Part shown: positions 1-13,700 of the stretch, piece after piece
Layout: every line of letters begins with the position of its first letter
Numbering within the stretch: the first letter of the stretch is position 1
NCBI RefSeq assembly: GCF_036010325.1
Contig: NZ_CP108549.1
Span: 620,001 to 684,000 of the forward strand
Reading direction: 5' to 3'
Source: Streptomyces sp. NBC_01210
GTDB lineage: Bacteria; Actinomycetota; Actinomycetes; Streptomycetales; Streptomycetaceae
Length of the DNA stretch: 64,000 nt
The notes under the pieces: generated by a model
Seen by the model: the letters and a program-made list of their open reading frames with translations, nothing else
Database searches by the model: none
Told to the model about the DNA's origin: nothing
Position numbers and translations under genes: made by a program

Positions 1-365
1 TGGCGGGTCATCGACTCGTTGCCACCGGCCACGATGATCTCGGCCTCGCCCAGGGCGAGAGTCTGCGCGGCGGACCAGACGGCCTGGATGCCGGACCCGC
101 ACAGCCGGTTGACGTTGTACGCGCGGACGTGGACCGGCAGTCCGGCGGCGAGTGCCGCGCGCCGGGCGTTGAACGCGTCCGGCCCCACCTGTCCCACACA
201 GCCCAGGACCACTTCGTCGACGGCGTACAGTTCGACGCCGGCGCGCACGATCGCTTCCTGGATCACCACGGCACCGAGCCGGTGCGCGGGGACCGAACGC
301 AGCGCGCCCCGGTACCGCCCCACCGGCGTACGGGCCCCCTGGACAACGGCGATGTCGGACAGCAT
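1..365 (-). CDS. Thiolase (acetyl-CoA C-acyltransferase), N-terminal part, cut by window edge
   Basis: About 121 N-terminal residues are visible and the rest lies beyond the window. The protein would condense or thiolytically cleave acyl-CoA in the cytoplasm. The start reads MLSDIAVVQGARTPVG, the usual thiolase opening, and the nucleophilic cysteine lies near residue 89 in NRLCGSG. ADAFNARRAAL-type and GGNESMTR motifs also fit the thiolase N-domain. The ATG at 365 overlaps the stop of the upstream MFS gene by one base (TGATG), with an AAGGAG ribosome binding site about 8 bases upstream inside that gene. The two are therefore probably translated together, and the transporter may import a substrate whose breakdown ends in thiolysis. 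That pathway link is inference. Family assignment is secure; substrate is not. Confidence 0.9.
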   Translation of the reverse strand, partial: MLSDIAVVQGARTPVGRYRGALRSVPAHRLGAVVIQEAIVRAGVELYAVDEVVLGCVGQVGPDAFNARRAALAAGLPVHVRAYNVNRLCGSGIQAVWSAAQTLALGEAEIIVAGGNESMTR

Positions 366-1699
366 CAGATATCACTCCTTCGCTGGGTACCCAGCAACAG
401 GGCGTCCCGGTCGGGCCGTACCAGGAGCATCGAGATCACACCGCCGGCGATCAGCAGCCAGGCCGCGACATCGAAGGCCCGGCCGTACCCGAGCGCTTCA
501 CTCGGCGCCGCATCGATGATCCGGCCGGTGACGTACGGCGCGAGCAGACTGGAGAGGGCGGCGAGCGCGTACGACAGCCCCAGGGCGGCGCTGCGTCGTC
601 CGGGCGGGCAGATGTCCGCGATGGCCGAGTTGGTCAGCGGTGTCTGCCCGTTGCCGGCGGAGAAGGCCACCACCAGCGGCAGCAGAAGGGCGCCGGGCCC
701 CACGCGGGTGGTCAGCAGCAGGCAGGCCCCGGCGAGCAGCGGCAGCAGTGCGCCGAGCAGGCCCTGGGCGACCCGGGCGGTGGTGCCCCGGCGCAGCAGC
801 CGCTGGGCGGCGATTCCGGCTGTGAGGACAAGGACGGCCATCGACAGTGCGGGCAGCCCGAGGATCCCGCTGATCTCCGCGTCGCTGAATCCCGCCTGTT
901 CCTCCAGGAACAGCGGCAGCCAGGCGAATCCGAGGGCCAGGGTCCACATCACCGTGAAGGCGGAGAACGTGGCCCCGAGCCAGGTGCCAGTGGTGACGAT
1001 GCGCCGGAAGGGCGCCTCGCCGGCGGCCGCGCCCGGTACAGCAACGGACAAGGCATCCCCGACCGGGGCGGTGGCGTCCACCCGTGCGGCGTACGGTCCG
1101 CTTCCGCCGAGCCGCAGCCAGGCGATCACCCAGAGGATCCCGATCCCGCCCAGCAGACCGAAGGAGGCGCGCCACCCGAGGGTGTTGCTGACCAGGATGA
1201 CAAGGGGGGCGGCCACAATGGTGCCGCCCGCGCCCCCGGCGACGACCACGGCGGAGGGCAGCGACCGCTCCTTGCCCGGAAACCAGGTGAACGCTGTGTA
1301 GTTGGCCAGCGGATACCCCGGCCCCTCGCCCGCGCCGAGCACCACACGGGTGGCGACGAGTGCGCCGAAGCCCGCCGCCGGCAGCAGGATCGGGAGCTGC
1401 GCGGCGGCCCAGATCAGCGCGAGTGCGGCGAGCAGCGGCCGGGCACGGATCCGGTCGCCAAGGAAGCCGACCGCGACGGCCGAGACACTGAACAGCAGGT
1501 AGAAGCTGCTGGCGACGGTACCGAACTCGGTTGCAGTGAGACCGAGATCGTCCCTGATGGGGTCCGCGGTGAGGCCGAGTACGGCCTTGTCCGCGGCGTT
1601 GATCACGATGAAGAGCGCCAGCACGACCAGGACGGTGCGGGCGCGTCGGCGGGTGCCGTCGGCCGTGCTGCCGGGGTGCACTTCGGTTTCGAGTCCCAT
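365..1699 (-). CDS. MFS transporter, probably anion:cation symporter type
   Basis: This 444-residue integral membrane protein has about 12 hydrophobic segments. The loop after segment 2 carries the MFS signature GFLGDRIRARP, and the tail has ALGLSYALAALSSLLAPYVTG, typical of sugar-acid and aromatic-acid permeases of the anion:cation symporter group. I chose ATG 1699 because the first membrane segment begins about 25 residues later and because this ATG overlaps the stop of a 20-codon ORF (TGATG). An in-frame opening extends upstream but lacks a membrane-protein character. The gene ends in a TGATG overlap with the thiolase gene. The operator cluster at 1783-1848 and the divergent tetR gene suggest repression that a substrate would relieve. 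The substrate is unknown. Confidence 0.85.
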   Translation of the reverse strand: MGLETEVHPGSTADGTRRRARTVLVVLALFIVINAADKAVLGLTADPIRDDLGLTATEFGTVASSFYLLFSVSAVAVGFLGDRIRARPLLAALALIWAAAQLPILLPAAGFGALVATRVVLGAGEGPGYPLANYTAFTWFPGKERSLPSAVVVAGGAGGTIVAAPLVILVSNTLGWRASFGLLGGIGILWVIAWLRLGGSGPYAARVDATAPVGDALSVAVPGAAAGEAPFRRIVTTGTWLGATFSAFTVMWTLALGFAWLPLFLEEQAGFSDAEISGILGLPALSMAVLVLTAGIAAQRLLRRGTTARVAQGLLGALLPLLAGACLLLTTRVGPGALLLPLVVAFSAGNGQTPLTNSAIADICPPGRRSAALGLSYALAALSSLLAPYVTGRIIDAAPSEALGYGRAFDVAAWLLIAGGVISMLLVRPDRDALLLGTQRRSDI

Positions 1700-1761
1700 C
1701 ACACGGCCAGTCGCTCGTCCTGCCAGTCGGAGAACGCCTTGTCGTCGAAAAGGAACGTCAT
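1699..1761 (-). CDS. 20-codon ORF coupled to MFS gene (leader peptide or gene remnant)
   Basis: A 20-codon frame starts MTFLFDDKAF and has a GGAGGGG ribosome binding site just upstream. It ends in a TGATG overlap with the MFS start, so ribosomes could reinitiate on the transporter, which has no good binding site of its own. It could be a true leader that sets MFS translation, or the N-terminal stub of a deleted enzyme gene. No family is recognisable at this length. The strong ribosome binding site and the exact coupling are seen in the sequence; the role is inferred. Confidence 0.45.
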   Translation of the reverse strand: MTFLFDDKAFSDWQDERLAV

Positions 1762-1782
1762 CAGAACCCCTCCCAGCGGAAC

Positions 1783-1798
1783 GGAACGGCACCGTTCC
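1783..1798. promoter_or_regulatory. Probable TetR operator 1 (GGAACGG inverted repeat)
   Basis: A perfect inverted repeat, GGAACGG-CA-CCGTTCC, lies between the divergent MFS leader ORF and the tetR gene. Another GGAACG half-site directly precedes it at 1778. Together with the matching site at 1833 it is the natural target of the adjacent TetR protein. Binding has not been shown. Confidence 0.65.
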
Positions 1799-1832
1799 GG
1801 AGCATTGCGCGGAACGTACACCGGGAATTGGC

Positions 1833-1848
1833 GGAACGCAACCGTTCC
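1833..1848. promoter_or_regulatory. Probable TetR operator 2 (GGAACG inverted repeat)
   Basis: The repeat is GGAACG-CAAC-CGTTCC, 50 bases from operator 1 and about 20 bases before the tetR start. A single half-site GGAACG lies between the two at 1811. The spacing of about five helical turns would put both sites on one face of the DNA, suggesting joint control of both divergent promoters. Confidence 0.65.
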
Positions 1849-1869
1849 GTTCCGTGCTAATCTCCGATC

Positions 1870-2487
1870 ATGGACACAAGCCCTGCCGGCGATCTCGTCC
1901 GCCCTGCCACCGGCGCCGCACTCCTGCGGGAGTCCGTGACCGAGACGATCCGACGGGCCATGTTCGAGGAGCTGGCGGAGACCGGGTATGCCCGTATGTC
2001 CATGGAAGCCGTGACCCGCCGCGCGGGCGTCGGCAAGGCCGCGCTCTACCGCCGCTGGCCTTCCAAAGAGGCGATGGTGGTGGACCTTGTGTCCGAGATG
2101 GCCGCCGAACACATCCCCACCACGACGGACTCGGGGTCGCTGAGTGGCGATGTCGAGAGGTTCGTCAGGGAGACCATGGAAGCGCTGCGGCATCCGCTGG
2201 TGGGCCGGATCATCCCTGATCTGCTGGCCGAGTCGGCTCGCAAAAGTACCTTGCACGAGGCCCTTCATCAGGCGGTCCTCGAGCCCCGTCGCGCAGCCGT
2301 CGCGACGCTCCTGCGCCGGGCGACGGAGCGTGGCGAACTGCCGCCCGACATCGACACGAGCCTCGCCATCGACCTCTTCGGCGCCCCGCTGTACTTCCGC
2401 ATGCTGGCCGTCGGCGGGCCGACGGACGCCGGCTATGTCGCACGCCTCGTCAAGGCCATCGTGGCGGCCATCACCGCCGGCCGCTGA
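1870..2487 (+). CDS. TetR family transcriptional regulator
   Basis: This 205-residue protein has the TetR layout. The DNA-binding helix-turn-helix is at about residues 43-63 (SMEAVTRRAGVGKAALYRRW), and an all-helical ligand domain follows. ATG 1870 is chosen because it precedes the DNA-binding domain by the usual 25-40 residues. The gene is divergent from the MFS-thiolase pair, and the shared 110-base region carries two GGAACG inverted repeats, so it most likely represses the transporter operon and itself. The ligand is unknown but is expected to be the transported or degraded compound. Confidence 0.9.
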   Translation: MDTSPAGDLVRPATGAALLRESVTETIRRAMFEELAETGYARMSMEAVTRRAGVGKAALYRRWPSKEAMVVDLVSEMAAEHIPTTTDSGSLSGDVERFVRETMEALRHPLVGRIIPDLLAESARKSTLHEALHQAVLEPRRAAVATLLRRATERGELPPDIDTSLAIDLFGAPLYFRMLAVGGPTDAGYVARLVKAIVAAITAGR

Positions 2488-2613
2488 CCGCGCCCAGCCA
2501 GAGCCCCGCAGTTGCGGGAGTTCCGGAATTGGTCGGCTGCCGGGCCGTCGCGCCCTCGCAGCCCAGCGCGGCAACGAGTCGCGCATGCGAGGCGGCAGTG
2601 TGACGCTGGGAGG

Positions 2614-2910
2614 ATGAGCTGGGCATCGTGGACGACTACCGGAGTGTTCTCAGGGCGCGGAGGGGTGCTCACGGACGAGGTCGGCGTGGTGACCGGGGAC
2701 CTCACCGTGCATACCACCTGGGCGGATGGTGAAGCACGGGTCGCTGTGCAGTTCAGCGGGGCATCGGACTGGTTCACGATGTCGGGCAGTCCGACGTCCT
2801 GCCCTTCCGAGAGCGACAGCCGCACACTCCATGACGCCGTGGTGCAAGCCGTGCGGGACGGTGGCGCTGCCACCGTTCCGTGTCTGCCGCCCCAGACCTC
2901 GGTGCAGTGA
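2614..2910 (+). CDS. Conserved-looking small hypothetical protein
   Basis: This 98-residue frame starts MSWASWTTTGVFSGRGG. It has good Streptomyces codon bias, no membrane segment and no recognised domain. The composition (alternating short beta-type stretches, a conserved-looking DWFTMSGSP turn and a C-terminal helix HDAVVQAVRDGG) looks like a folded protein rather than chance. The ATG at 2614 has a GGGAGG sequence almost touching it, which is too close for an ideal ribosome binding site, so the true start is uncertain. It stands alone behind tetR with no operon partner. Function unknown. Confidence 0.6.
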   Translation: MSWASWTTTGVFSGRGGVLTDEVGVVTGDLTVHTTWADGEARVAVQFSGASDWFTMSGSPTSCPSESDSRTLHDAVVQAVRDGGAATVPCLPPQTSVQ

Positions 2911-3215
2911 CGCCCTGTCCGCGACCTGGTGGTCGTGGGGATCAGCAACTCGGCGGCCGGTCGTGGGTGTTCTGGTGACCGGCCGCGCGAGCTCCTTGGC
3001 GCGGCCCACGGATGAGGAAGCGAAGGGCGCGATGCGGACGACGGGCCGGACAGACGGGACCGCCCCGGCCGGACAGAAGTGCCGGCCGGGGCGGAACAGG
3101 TGCGGACGGAGGACGGGTGCCTCCGCGGCGAAGGCTCTTGTCGGGCTTCAGCCCAACGATCGCCGCATGGGCAGTGGCAAGACCCGGGCACCCTCACCCG
3201 TCCGCAGCCATCGCG
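2911..3215. other. Intergenic region between two convergent genes
   Basis: This 305-base stretch has no convincing gene. It holds two hairpins: a weak one (GGCCGCGC at 2981-2988 pairing with 2999-3006) and a strong one at 3060-3094 described separately. Both fit transcription ending between the small hypothetical gene and isocitrate dehydrogenase. Confidence 0.6.
3060..3094. terminator. Probable terminator after isocitrate dehydrogenase gene
   Basis: A perfect 13-bp GC-only stem (3060-3072 with 3082-3094, loop of 9) lies 120 bases beyond the isocitrate dehydrogenase stop. It lacks a clear U-tract, as is common for Streptomyces terminators, and could act in both directions. Confidence 0.6.
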
Positions 3216-7939
<4,724 letters not shown>

Positions 7940-8396
7940 AGTCCCCAGCGCCCCAGTCGCCGGGAGCGGACACGCTTCGCCCCGCCCACGAGGTGCATCC
8001 GTGGGCTCGGTGGCTCCATCGCCGGACGTCTCATCTTCCCTCGCATCCGACCGGTCTTCGCAGAGCGAGCCGCCCTCCGAGGAGGCACACCCACCTCGTC
8101 ACGCATCTGGGACCCGTCACTTCCACCCTAGGGAAGGCGGGCGCCGCGTGCGGGCTTCTACGTGTGTTCCGCAGCTCTGGTCTCGTGCGACCGGGCGCCC
8201 GCCCTGTTCCACAGCGGTCCGGCCGACGCCAGGGCCGCAGCAGGTTTGTGGCAGACTGGCGCGAAGCGGGCGCCGGCGGCGGACCCGGTCCGCTTCGACG
8301 ACGACTGTGCCTCGAGCGTGCTCGAGAACGGTGCGGCGGTCTCCGTGGTGTGGCTGGTTCCCGTCGGGGGCGCCGAACCGGCCCGACGCCCACTGA
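7940..8396. other. Region with no intact gene
   Basis: No frame in this 457-base stretch has the features of a real gene. It lies between the sensor phosphatase start and the DinB remnant at 8397. The open frame that continues out of the remnant here lacks similarity to the family and appears to be read-through past the lost stop codon. Confidence 0.5.
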
Positions 8397-8590
8397 CCCA
8401 CTCTTCCGTCGATCCGCCCGCGCAGAAAGTCGGCGTGGCCGTTGTGCCGGGCGTACTCCTCGATCATGTGCACCGGGGCCTCGCGGAGCAAGATCGGCTC
8501 CTGGCGGTTGGAATCGGTGTTATCGAGATCGGGCGGGGTCCGCCACAGGTTTTCCGGCGCTTCGTCAGCCCGGGCAGCATCCTCATCGGC
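8397..8590 (-). pseudogene. DinB/DUF664 family protein remnant
   Basis: On the minus strand the translation contains [15 protein letters not shown] and RIDGRVGQ, the hallmark C-terminus of the actinobacterial DUF664 branch of the DinB superfamily (thiol- or metal-dependent four-helix proteins). Just before it, DAARADEA also fits the family, but the helices that should separate the two blocks are missing. The stop normally found after GRVGQ is absent and the frame runs on into unrelated sequence. No start codon or ribosome binding site is present. It is a degraded fragment with an internal deletion. Confidence 0.75.
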
Positions 8591-8920
8591 AAGCGCGAAC
8601 TACACAACTGCCGTTACATCAAGGGTTGTTGGGGGGTACGGATGTACCCTGTCCACTCTAGCGACCGCAGATGACGCGATTCCATTCGCTCTCCGGCCGA
8701 TCGAGCGGGATGTCGTCGTTCCCGCACCGCCCGAAGTGGCCTTCGTGCGCACGGCAGTTCGCGGGGCAGCGATGTGATCCAATTTATCCCCTGGATTCCC
8801 AGCAATCTCCGCTGTGGCCCTGATGCGTGTGGGATCGTACGGCCAGTTGCTACCCGCCGGTACAGGCGAGTCCTTCCCCTGTTGCGCGTCTCCCCCAACA
8901 CACGCTCCGAGGATTCCTAC
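8591..8920. other. Intergenic region upstream of lipoprotein gene
   Basis: No gene is supported in these 330 bases. The region contains a small inverted repeat at 8634-8649 and presumably the promoter of the lipoprotein gene at 8921. Base composition is slightly less GC-rich than the flanks. Confidence 0.5.
8634..8649. promoter_or_regulatory. Small inverted repeat, possible operator
   Basis: GGGTAC-GGAT-GTACCC is a perfect 6-bp repeat with a 4-base spacer in the region before the lipoprotein gene. It lies nearly 280 bases from that start and beside the DinB remnant, so its target gene is unclear and chance cannot be excluded. Confidence 0.3.
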
Positions 8921-10294
8921 GTGCGTAAGCTCCCTGCCAGACATGTCGTTTTACTGACTCTGGCCTCCATTTCCCTGCTCGCAACCGGCTGTTCGGCCGG
9001 AACCGGGACACCACCCGCCGCGGCCGCCGGCGCCCAGCACCCCACCAGCATCGCGAACCCTGACCCCAGCCCCTCGCGGCAGCTTGCCGTGGCCGGGGTG
9101 CCCGAGGGGAAGCCGACCGCCGTCGCGCGGGCAGGCGGCAGCGGGAAGGCGAAGAAGTCGCCGCTGAAGGTCGCCTCCTACGACCGCGTCAGTCGACGGG
9201 CTGTCATATCCAGTGCGGAGAAGGCCCCTTCAGGGGCAACACCCGCCAAGAACACTCCCGCCGTCGGCGACGTCATCGCCAGCGGTCCCGCACCCGGAGC
9301 GCCCGACGGGCTGCTCGCCAAGGTCACCGACGTGGCCGGAAAGACCGACAAGGGCACCGAAGTCAGGACCGAGCCCGCGAAGCTCAGCGCGCTGCTCGGT
9401 GACGACAAGGCGCAGGGCACGGTCCCGGTCGATCCGGCGACCGTCGACGTCGAGCCGCTGGTCCAGGGAGTAAAGGTCTCCTGGGCGAAGGCCGGGAACA
9501 TCCATGTCGGCCCCCAGGGCGCGAAGTTGCCGCTCGGAAGCCTGCGGATCGATGTCGGCGCGTCGGTTCCGCTGCCGGTCACCGAAGGCGTTCCCGTGGC
9601 GGGCGCGGCGTCGGTCGCCGGCTATGTGCAGCTGGCACCCGCGGTCGAGTTCTCGTACGACGGGTCCTCCGTCCTCACACCGGACGCCGCCTTCCTGGGA
9701 CTGAGCGGTGACTGGACGTCGCAGTGGCAGCTGAAGGGCAAAGCCGTCGCGGGCGGCAAGCCGGTACGGATTCCGTTCGCCAAGCTGCACGCCGATCCCG
9801 TGATCCAGGTCGGGCCCGTACCGGTGGTGGTGAATCTCGACCTCACGGCGTACGCCCAGGTGGCCGCGGACGGCACCGTCACCGTCGACATCAAGCAGGA
9901 CCTCAAGGGTGGATTCCGGATCGGCGGCAGCTACTCGAAGTCGGGCGGATGGAAGCCTGTCAGTACCTCCGACATGACCGGTACCCCGGTACGGGCGAAG
10001 GTGACCGCGGCCGGCAACGTGAAGGCCGCCCTCGGCGCCGAGGCCACGGTCGGCCTGTACGGCGCGGTCGGCGTCACCGCCGATCTCGCCCCCTACCTGC
10101 GAGGCGAGGCCACCGCTGTCGCGACACCGGGAACCGTCGCGGGAAGCTGGAAGATCTACGGCGGGGTGGATCTGACGGGATGGCTGCAGCTGCAGTTGTC
10201 CATCTTCGGTACGCCCGTGTTCCAGCACCGCATCCCCCTGGGCAGCCTGCACCGGGAGTGGCCGCTGGCACACGGCGGGGGCGCAGTGGCCTGA
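8921..10294 (+). CDS. Putative secreted lipoprotein of unknown function
   Basis: The 457-residue product starts at GTG 8921 with GAGG about 8 bases upstream. The N-terminus RKLPARHVVLLTLASISLL is followed by ATGC, a lipobox-like site, so the mature protein is probably anchored to the outer face of the membrane by the cysteine near residue 24. A low-complexity Ala/Pro/Ser linker comes next. The rest is rich in short alternating beta-type segments (VDVEPLVQGVKVSWAKAGNI, VVVNLDLTAYAQVAADGTV) and two similar VNLDLT/VGVTADL stretches, consistent with a beta-rich extracellular domain. I do not recognise a family. The gene is alone and ends at a strong terminator. Confidence 0.75.
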   Translation: MRKLPARHVVLLTLASISLLATGCSAGTGTPPAAAAGAQHPTSIANPDPSPSRQLAVAGVPEGKPTAVARAGGSGKAKKSPLKVASYDRVSRRAVISSAEKAPSGATPAKNTPAVGDVIASGPAPGAPDGLLAKVTDVAGKTDKGTEVRTEPAKLSALLGDDKAQGTVPVDPATVDVEPLVQGVKVSWAKAGNIHVGPQGAKLPLGSLRIDVGASVPLPVTEGVPVAGAASVAGYVQLAPAVEFSYDGSSVLTPDAAFLGLSGDWTSQWQLKGKAVAGGKPVRIPFAKLHADPVIQVGPVPVVVNLDLTAYAQVAADGTVTVDIKQDLKGGFRIGGSYSKSGGWKPVSTSDMTGTPVRAKVTAAGNVKAALGAEATVGLYGAVGVTADLAPYLRGEATAVATPGTVAGSWKIYGGVDLTGWLQLQLSIFGTPVFQHRIPLGSLHREWPLAHGGGAVA

Positions 10295-10314
10295 CGTCCG
10301 GCACCAGCAACCGG

Positions 10315-10345
10315 GAGCCCCTGCCGAGGAATTCGGCAGGGGCTC
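10315..10345. terminator. Strong terminator hairpin
   Basis: A perfect 13-bp stem (10315-10327 with 10333-10345, loop of 5) begins 20 bases after the lipoprotein stop and is followed by CTCTGCTCC. It should end transcription of that gene. Confidence 0.8.
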
Positions 10346-10503
10346 TCTGCTCCATCGCGATTCCGGTTCCAGCGACGGCACCAGCAACCGGCCGAGCGCC
10401 CGGTCAGCGCTCGGCGTCGTGGCGGGTGAGGGCCACTTCATGACGCGCCCCTCTGTGTTGCCGACCTTGGACGGGCTTGGGCTTGTTCGACCCGCCGCAG
10501 CGC

Positions 10504-10515
10504 GACAACGTTGTC
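10504..10515. promoter_or_regulatory. LacI-family type operator upstream of GH92 gene
   Basis: GACAACGTTGTC is a perfect 12-bp palindrome with the central CG typical of LacI/GalR-family operators, which often control sugar-degrading enzymes in Streptomyces. It lies about 190 bases before the GH92 start. No lacI gene is in the window, so the regulator would have to be encoded elsewhere. Confidence 0.55.
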
Positions 10516-10702
10516 AATCGGGAGATGCCGATCAGTAGAGCGCCAACCGCACAGTGTCGTCAAGGGTGTTCGGAAGCGGGGGCTCAGCGTGTTGAGTACA
10601 CGGGGCGAGGGTGCCCTTACGGGATGCGTGGGATGTGCGGTACGGTCCCCTCCGGCTTGTTCGACCCGTCGTGCGTGGCCCTTCCGACAAGGCAGGACCG
10701 CC

Positions 10703-13700
10703 ATGCCCTTGAAGCTCCCGGCCGCCTTCGCGGCCGTGGCGCTGACCGTGGGGCTCACCGTGCCCGCGCTCGCCGCTCCCGCGGCGGCGGACACGGCATC
10801 GCCCCTCGTCAGTGATCCGACCGCCTACGTCAACCCGCTGATCGGCAGCAGGAACGGCGGCAACACCTTTCCCGGCGCCGTTCTCCCGCAGGGGATGCTC
10901 TCCTGGAGTCCCGAGAACACCCGCGGAAACGCCAACCGCACTGCCGCTCCGGGCGGTTATCAGTACGACGCCACTCGCATCCGCGGCTTCAGCCTGACCC
11001 ATATGTCCGGCACCGGCTGCGCGGGCGGCTCCGGCGACATCCCGTTCTTCCCGTACGCGGGCGAGGTCACCTCCTCCCCGGCCGCGGACACCAAGGACGC
11101 GGTGTACGCATCCGACTTCAGCCACGCCGACGAAACCGCCGAACCCGGCCACTACAAGGTCGCGCTGAAGTCCGGCGTCACCGCCGACCTGACCGCCACC
11201 ACCCGTACCGGCTCCGGCCGCTTCACCTTCCCCGAGGACAAGGCGGCCTCGCTCCTCATCCGCAGCGCCAACTCCGAGGTCGGCTCCACGGACGCGCGGA
11301 TCGACATCGATCCGCAGCGCCGCACCGTCTCCGGCTCGGTCACCAGCGGCAACTTCTGCGGATACCTCGATCCCGAGGGGCGCCGCAGCTACTACACGGT
11401 CCACTTCACCGCCACCTTCGACCGCGCCTTCACGTCCCACGGGACCTGGAAGGACGGCGAGTTGAAGCCGGGCGTCACCACGGCCGACGGCGGGACGGGC
11501 GGCTTCGGCACCGACGGCCGCCCTGTCGCGGGCAAGAGCTCGGGCGGATACGTTCAGTTCGCGCCCGGCAAGGACCCCGTCGGCGTGAAGGTGGCGATCT
11601 CCTATGTCGACCAGAAGGGCGCCGAGGCCAATCTCGCCGCCGAGAACCCGCCGGTCCGCTCCTTCGACGACGTACGGCGTGCCGCGCACGACGCCTGGCG
11701 TCGCGAACTCTCCGCCATCCGCGTCGGTGGCGGCGCCGACACCGACCGCACGACGTTCTACACCGCGCTCTACCACGCCCTCCTGCACCCCAACGTCGTC
11801 AATGACTTTGACGGGCGGTACGCGGGCAGCGACGGCAAGGTCCACACGGTAGGAGGCAGGCAGAAGGCCCAGTACGGCACCTTCTCGGGCTGGGACGTCT
11901 ACCGCTCGCAGCTCCAGCTGCTGACGCTCATCAAGCCGCACACCGGCTCGGACATCGCCCAGTCGCTGTACAACCTCGCCCGCCAGAACGGCGGCCTGTG
12001 GGACCGGTGGATCCACAACACCGGAGGTACGCACGTCATGAACGGAGACCCGTCGCCCGCCGCCCTCGCCGGCATCCACGCCTTCGGCGGCGACGGCTTC
12101 GACCTGGGAGGAGCACTGGACTCGCTGGTCAAGGCGGCGACCGTACCGACCGAGAAGGACCTCAGCCCGGCCGGAAAGCCGATCCTGTCGGTGGGGCAGC
12201 GGCCGTCCCTCGACAAGTACCTGGCCAGCCACTACATGCCGTCCGTCTCGAATGCCTGGGGCGGCGCGGCCGAGACGCTGGAGATCTCCGGCGCCGACTT
12301 CGCCCTCTCCCAGCTCGCCACCGCAGCAGGCAGGAAGAAGACGGCCAGGACGTTCGCCGAGCGTGCCCAGTGGTGGCAGAACAACTTCAACGCCGCCGCC
12401 GACCCGACCGGCGGATACATCGCCAACCGCAAGTCCGACGGCAGCTGGGTCACCGGCTTCACACCGGCCACGGGCAATGGCTTCGTCGAGGGCACCGCGG
12501 CCCAGTACACCTGGATGGTCCCGCACAATGCCGCGGGTCTCTTCGCGGCGATGGGCGGCAAGGAACAGGCCGTAAAGCGCCTGGACTCCTTCTTCCACAA
12601 CTCCGACGGCAGCTGGGCCTTCACCGGCAGCGGCGGCGACAAGTCCGAGATGGACAACGAACCGTCCATCAACGTGCCCTACCTGTACGCGTACGCAGGC
12701 CAGCCGTACAAGACGCAGGAGACCGTACGGGCCGCGATGCGGAAACTGTGGTCCACCGCGCCCGAGGGCATTCCAGGCAACGACGACCTCGGCGCCATGT
12801 CCTCCTGGTATGTCTTCTCCGCGATGGGCATGTACCCGCAGGTGCCATCGCGCGCCGAACTCGTCCTGTCGTCACCGCTGTTCCCGCGCATCCAGATCGA
12901 GCGCGGCCATCGTGACATCACTGTGAGGGCACCGGGCGCGGCCGCCGACGCCCCGTATGTCCAGTCGCTGAAGCTCAACGGCGCGACGAGCGACAGGCCA
13001 TGGCTGCCCGCCTCCCTCGTCGCTCGTGGCGGGAGCCTCGACTACACCCTCGGCAAGGAGCCCAACCGCTCCTGGGGTTCGGCCGCCGACAGCGCCCCGC
13101 CGTCGTTCCGCACCGGCGAGCAGCCTTACCAGATCGGCGTCGGACCGACCACCGGGACCATCGCTCCCGGCGGCTCACTGACCGTCAAGGTCGCGGCTGT
13201 ACAGGTGAGTTCGGGCGAGGGACCGGACGTGGACTTCAAGGTCACCGCGCCGGCCGGACTCACCGCCTCACCCCCCTCCGGCACGGTGGGGCCGGAAGGA
13301 ACCGCCGAGATCAAGCTGACGGCAGGAGAGCGGACGGCGGAAGGCTTCTACGATGCCGAGGTGGCCGTCACGAGTGACGGTGGCCTGGCGGTGAGGCAGC
13401 CGGTCACGCTCACTGTCGCGAAGCCCGGCAGTCTGCTCGCCGCGTACAACAACGCCGGCGCCTCCGACGATGCGGGCGAGCACGACGAAGCCGACTACGA
13501 CGGCGGCGGCTGGAGCTACTCGCGCCAGGCACTCACCGGCGCCGGACTCGCGCCGGGCGCCAAGGGCACCACACAGGGCCTTGAGTTCACCTGGCCCGCA
13601 TCACCAGTGGCCCGCCCCGACAACGCCTCGGCCACCGGCCAGACGATCGACCTCGCCGGCACGCCGGCCGCGCTCTCCTTCGTCGGCAGCGCGGTCAACG

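Larger units (their letters stand above)
10295..10702. other. Regulatory region upstream of GH92 gene
   Basis: This 408-base stretch holds the terminator of the lipoprotein gene at its start, the LacI-type palindrome at 10504-10515, and presumably the GH92 promoter. No gene is supported in it. Confidence 0.6.
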
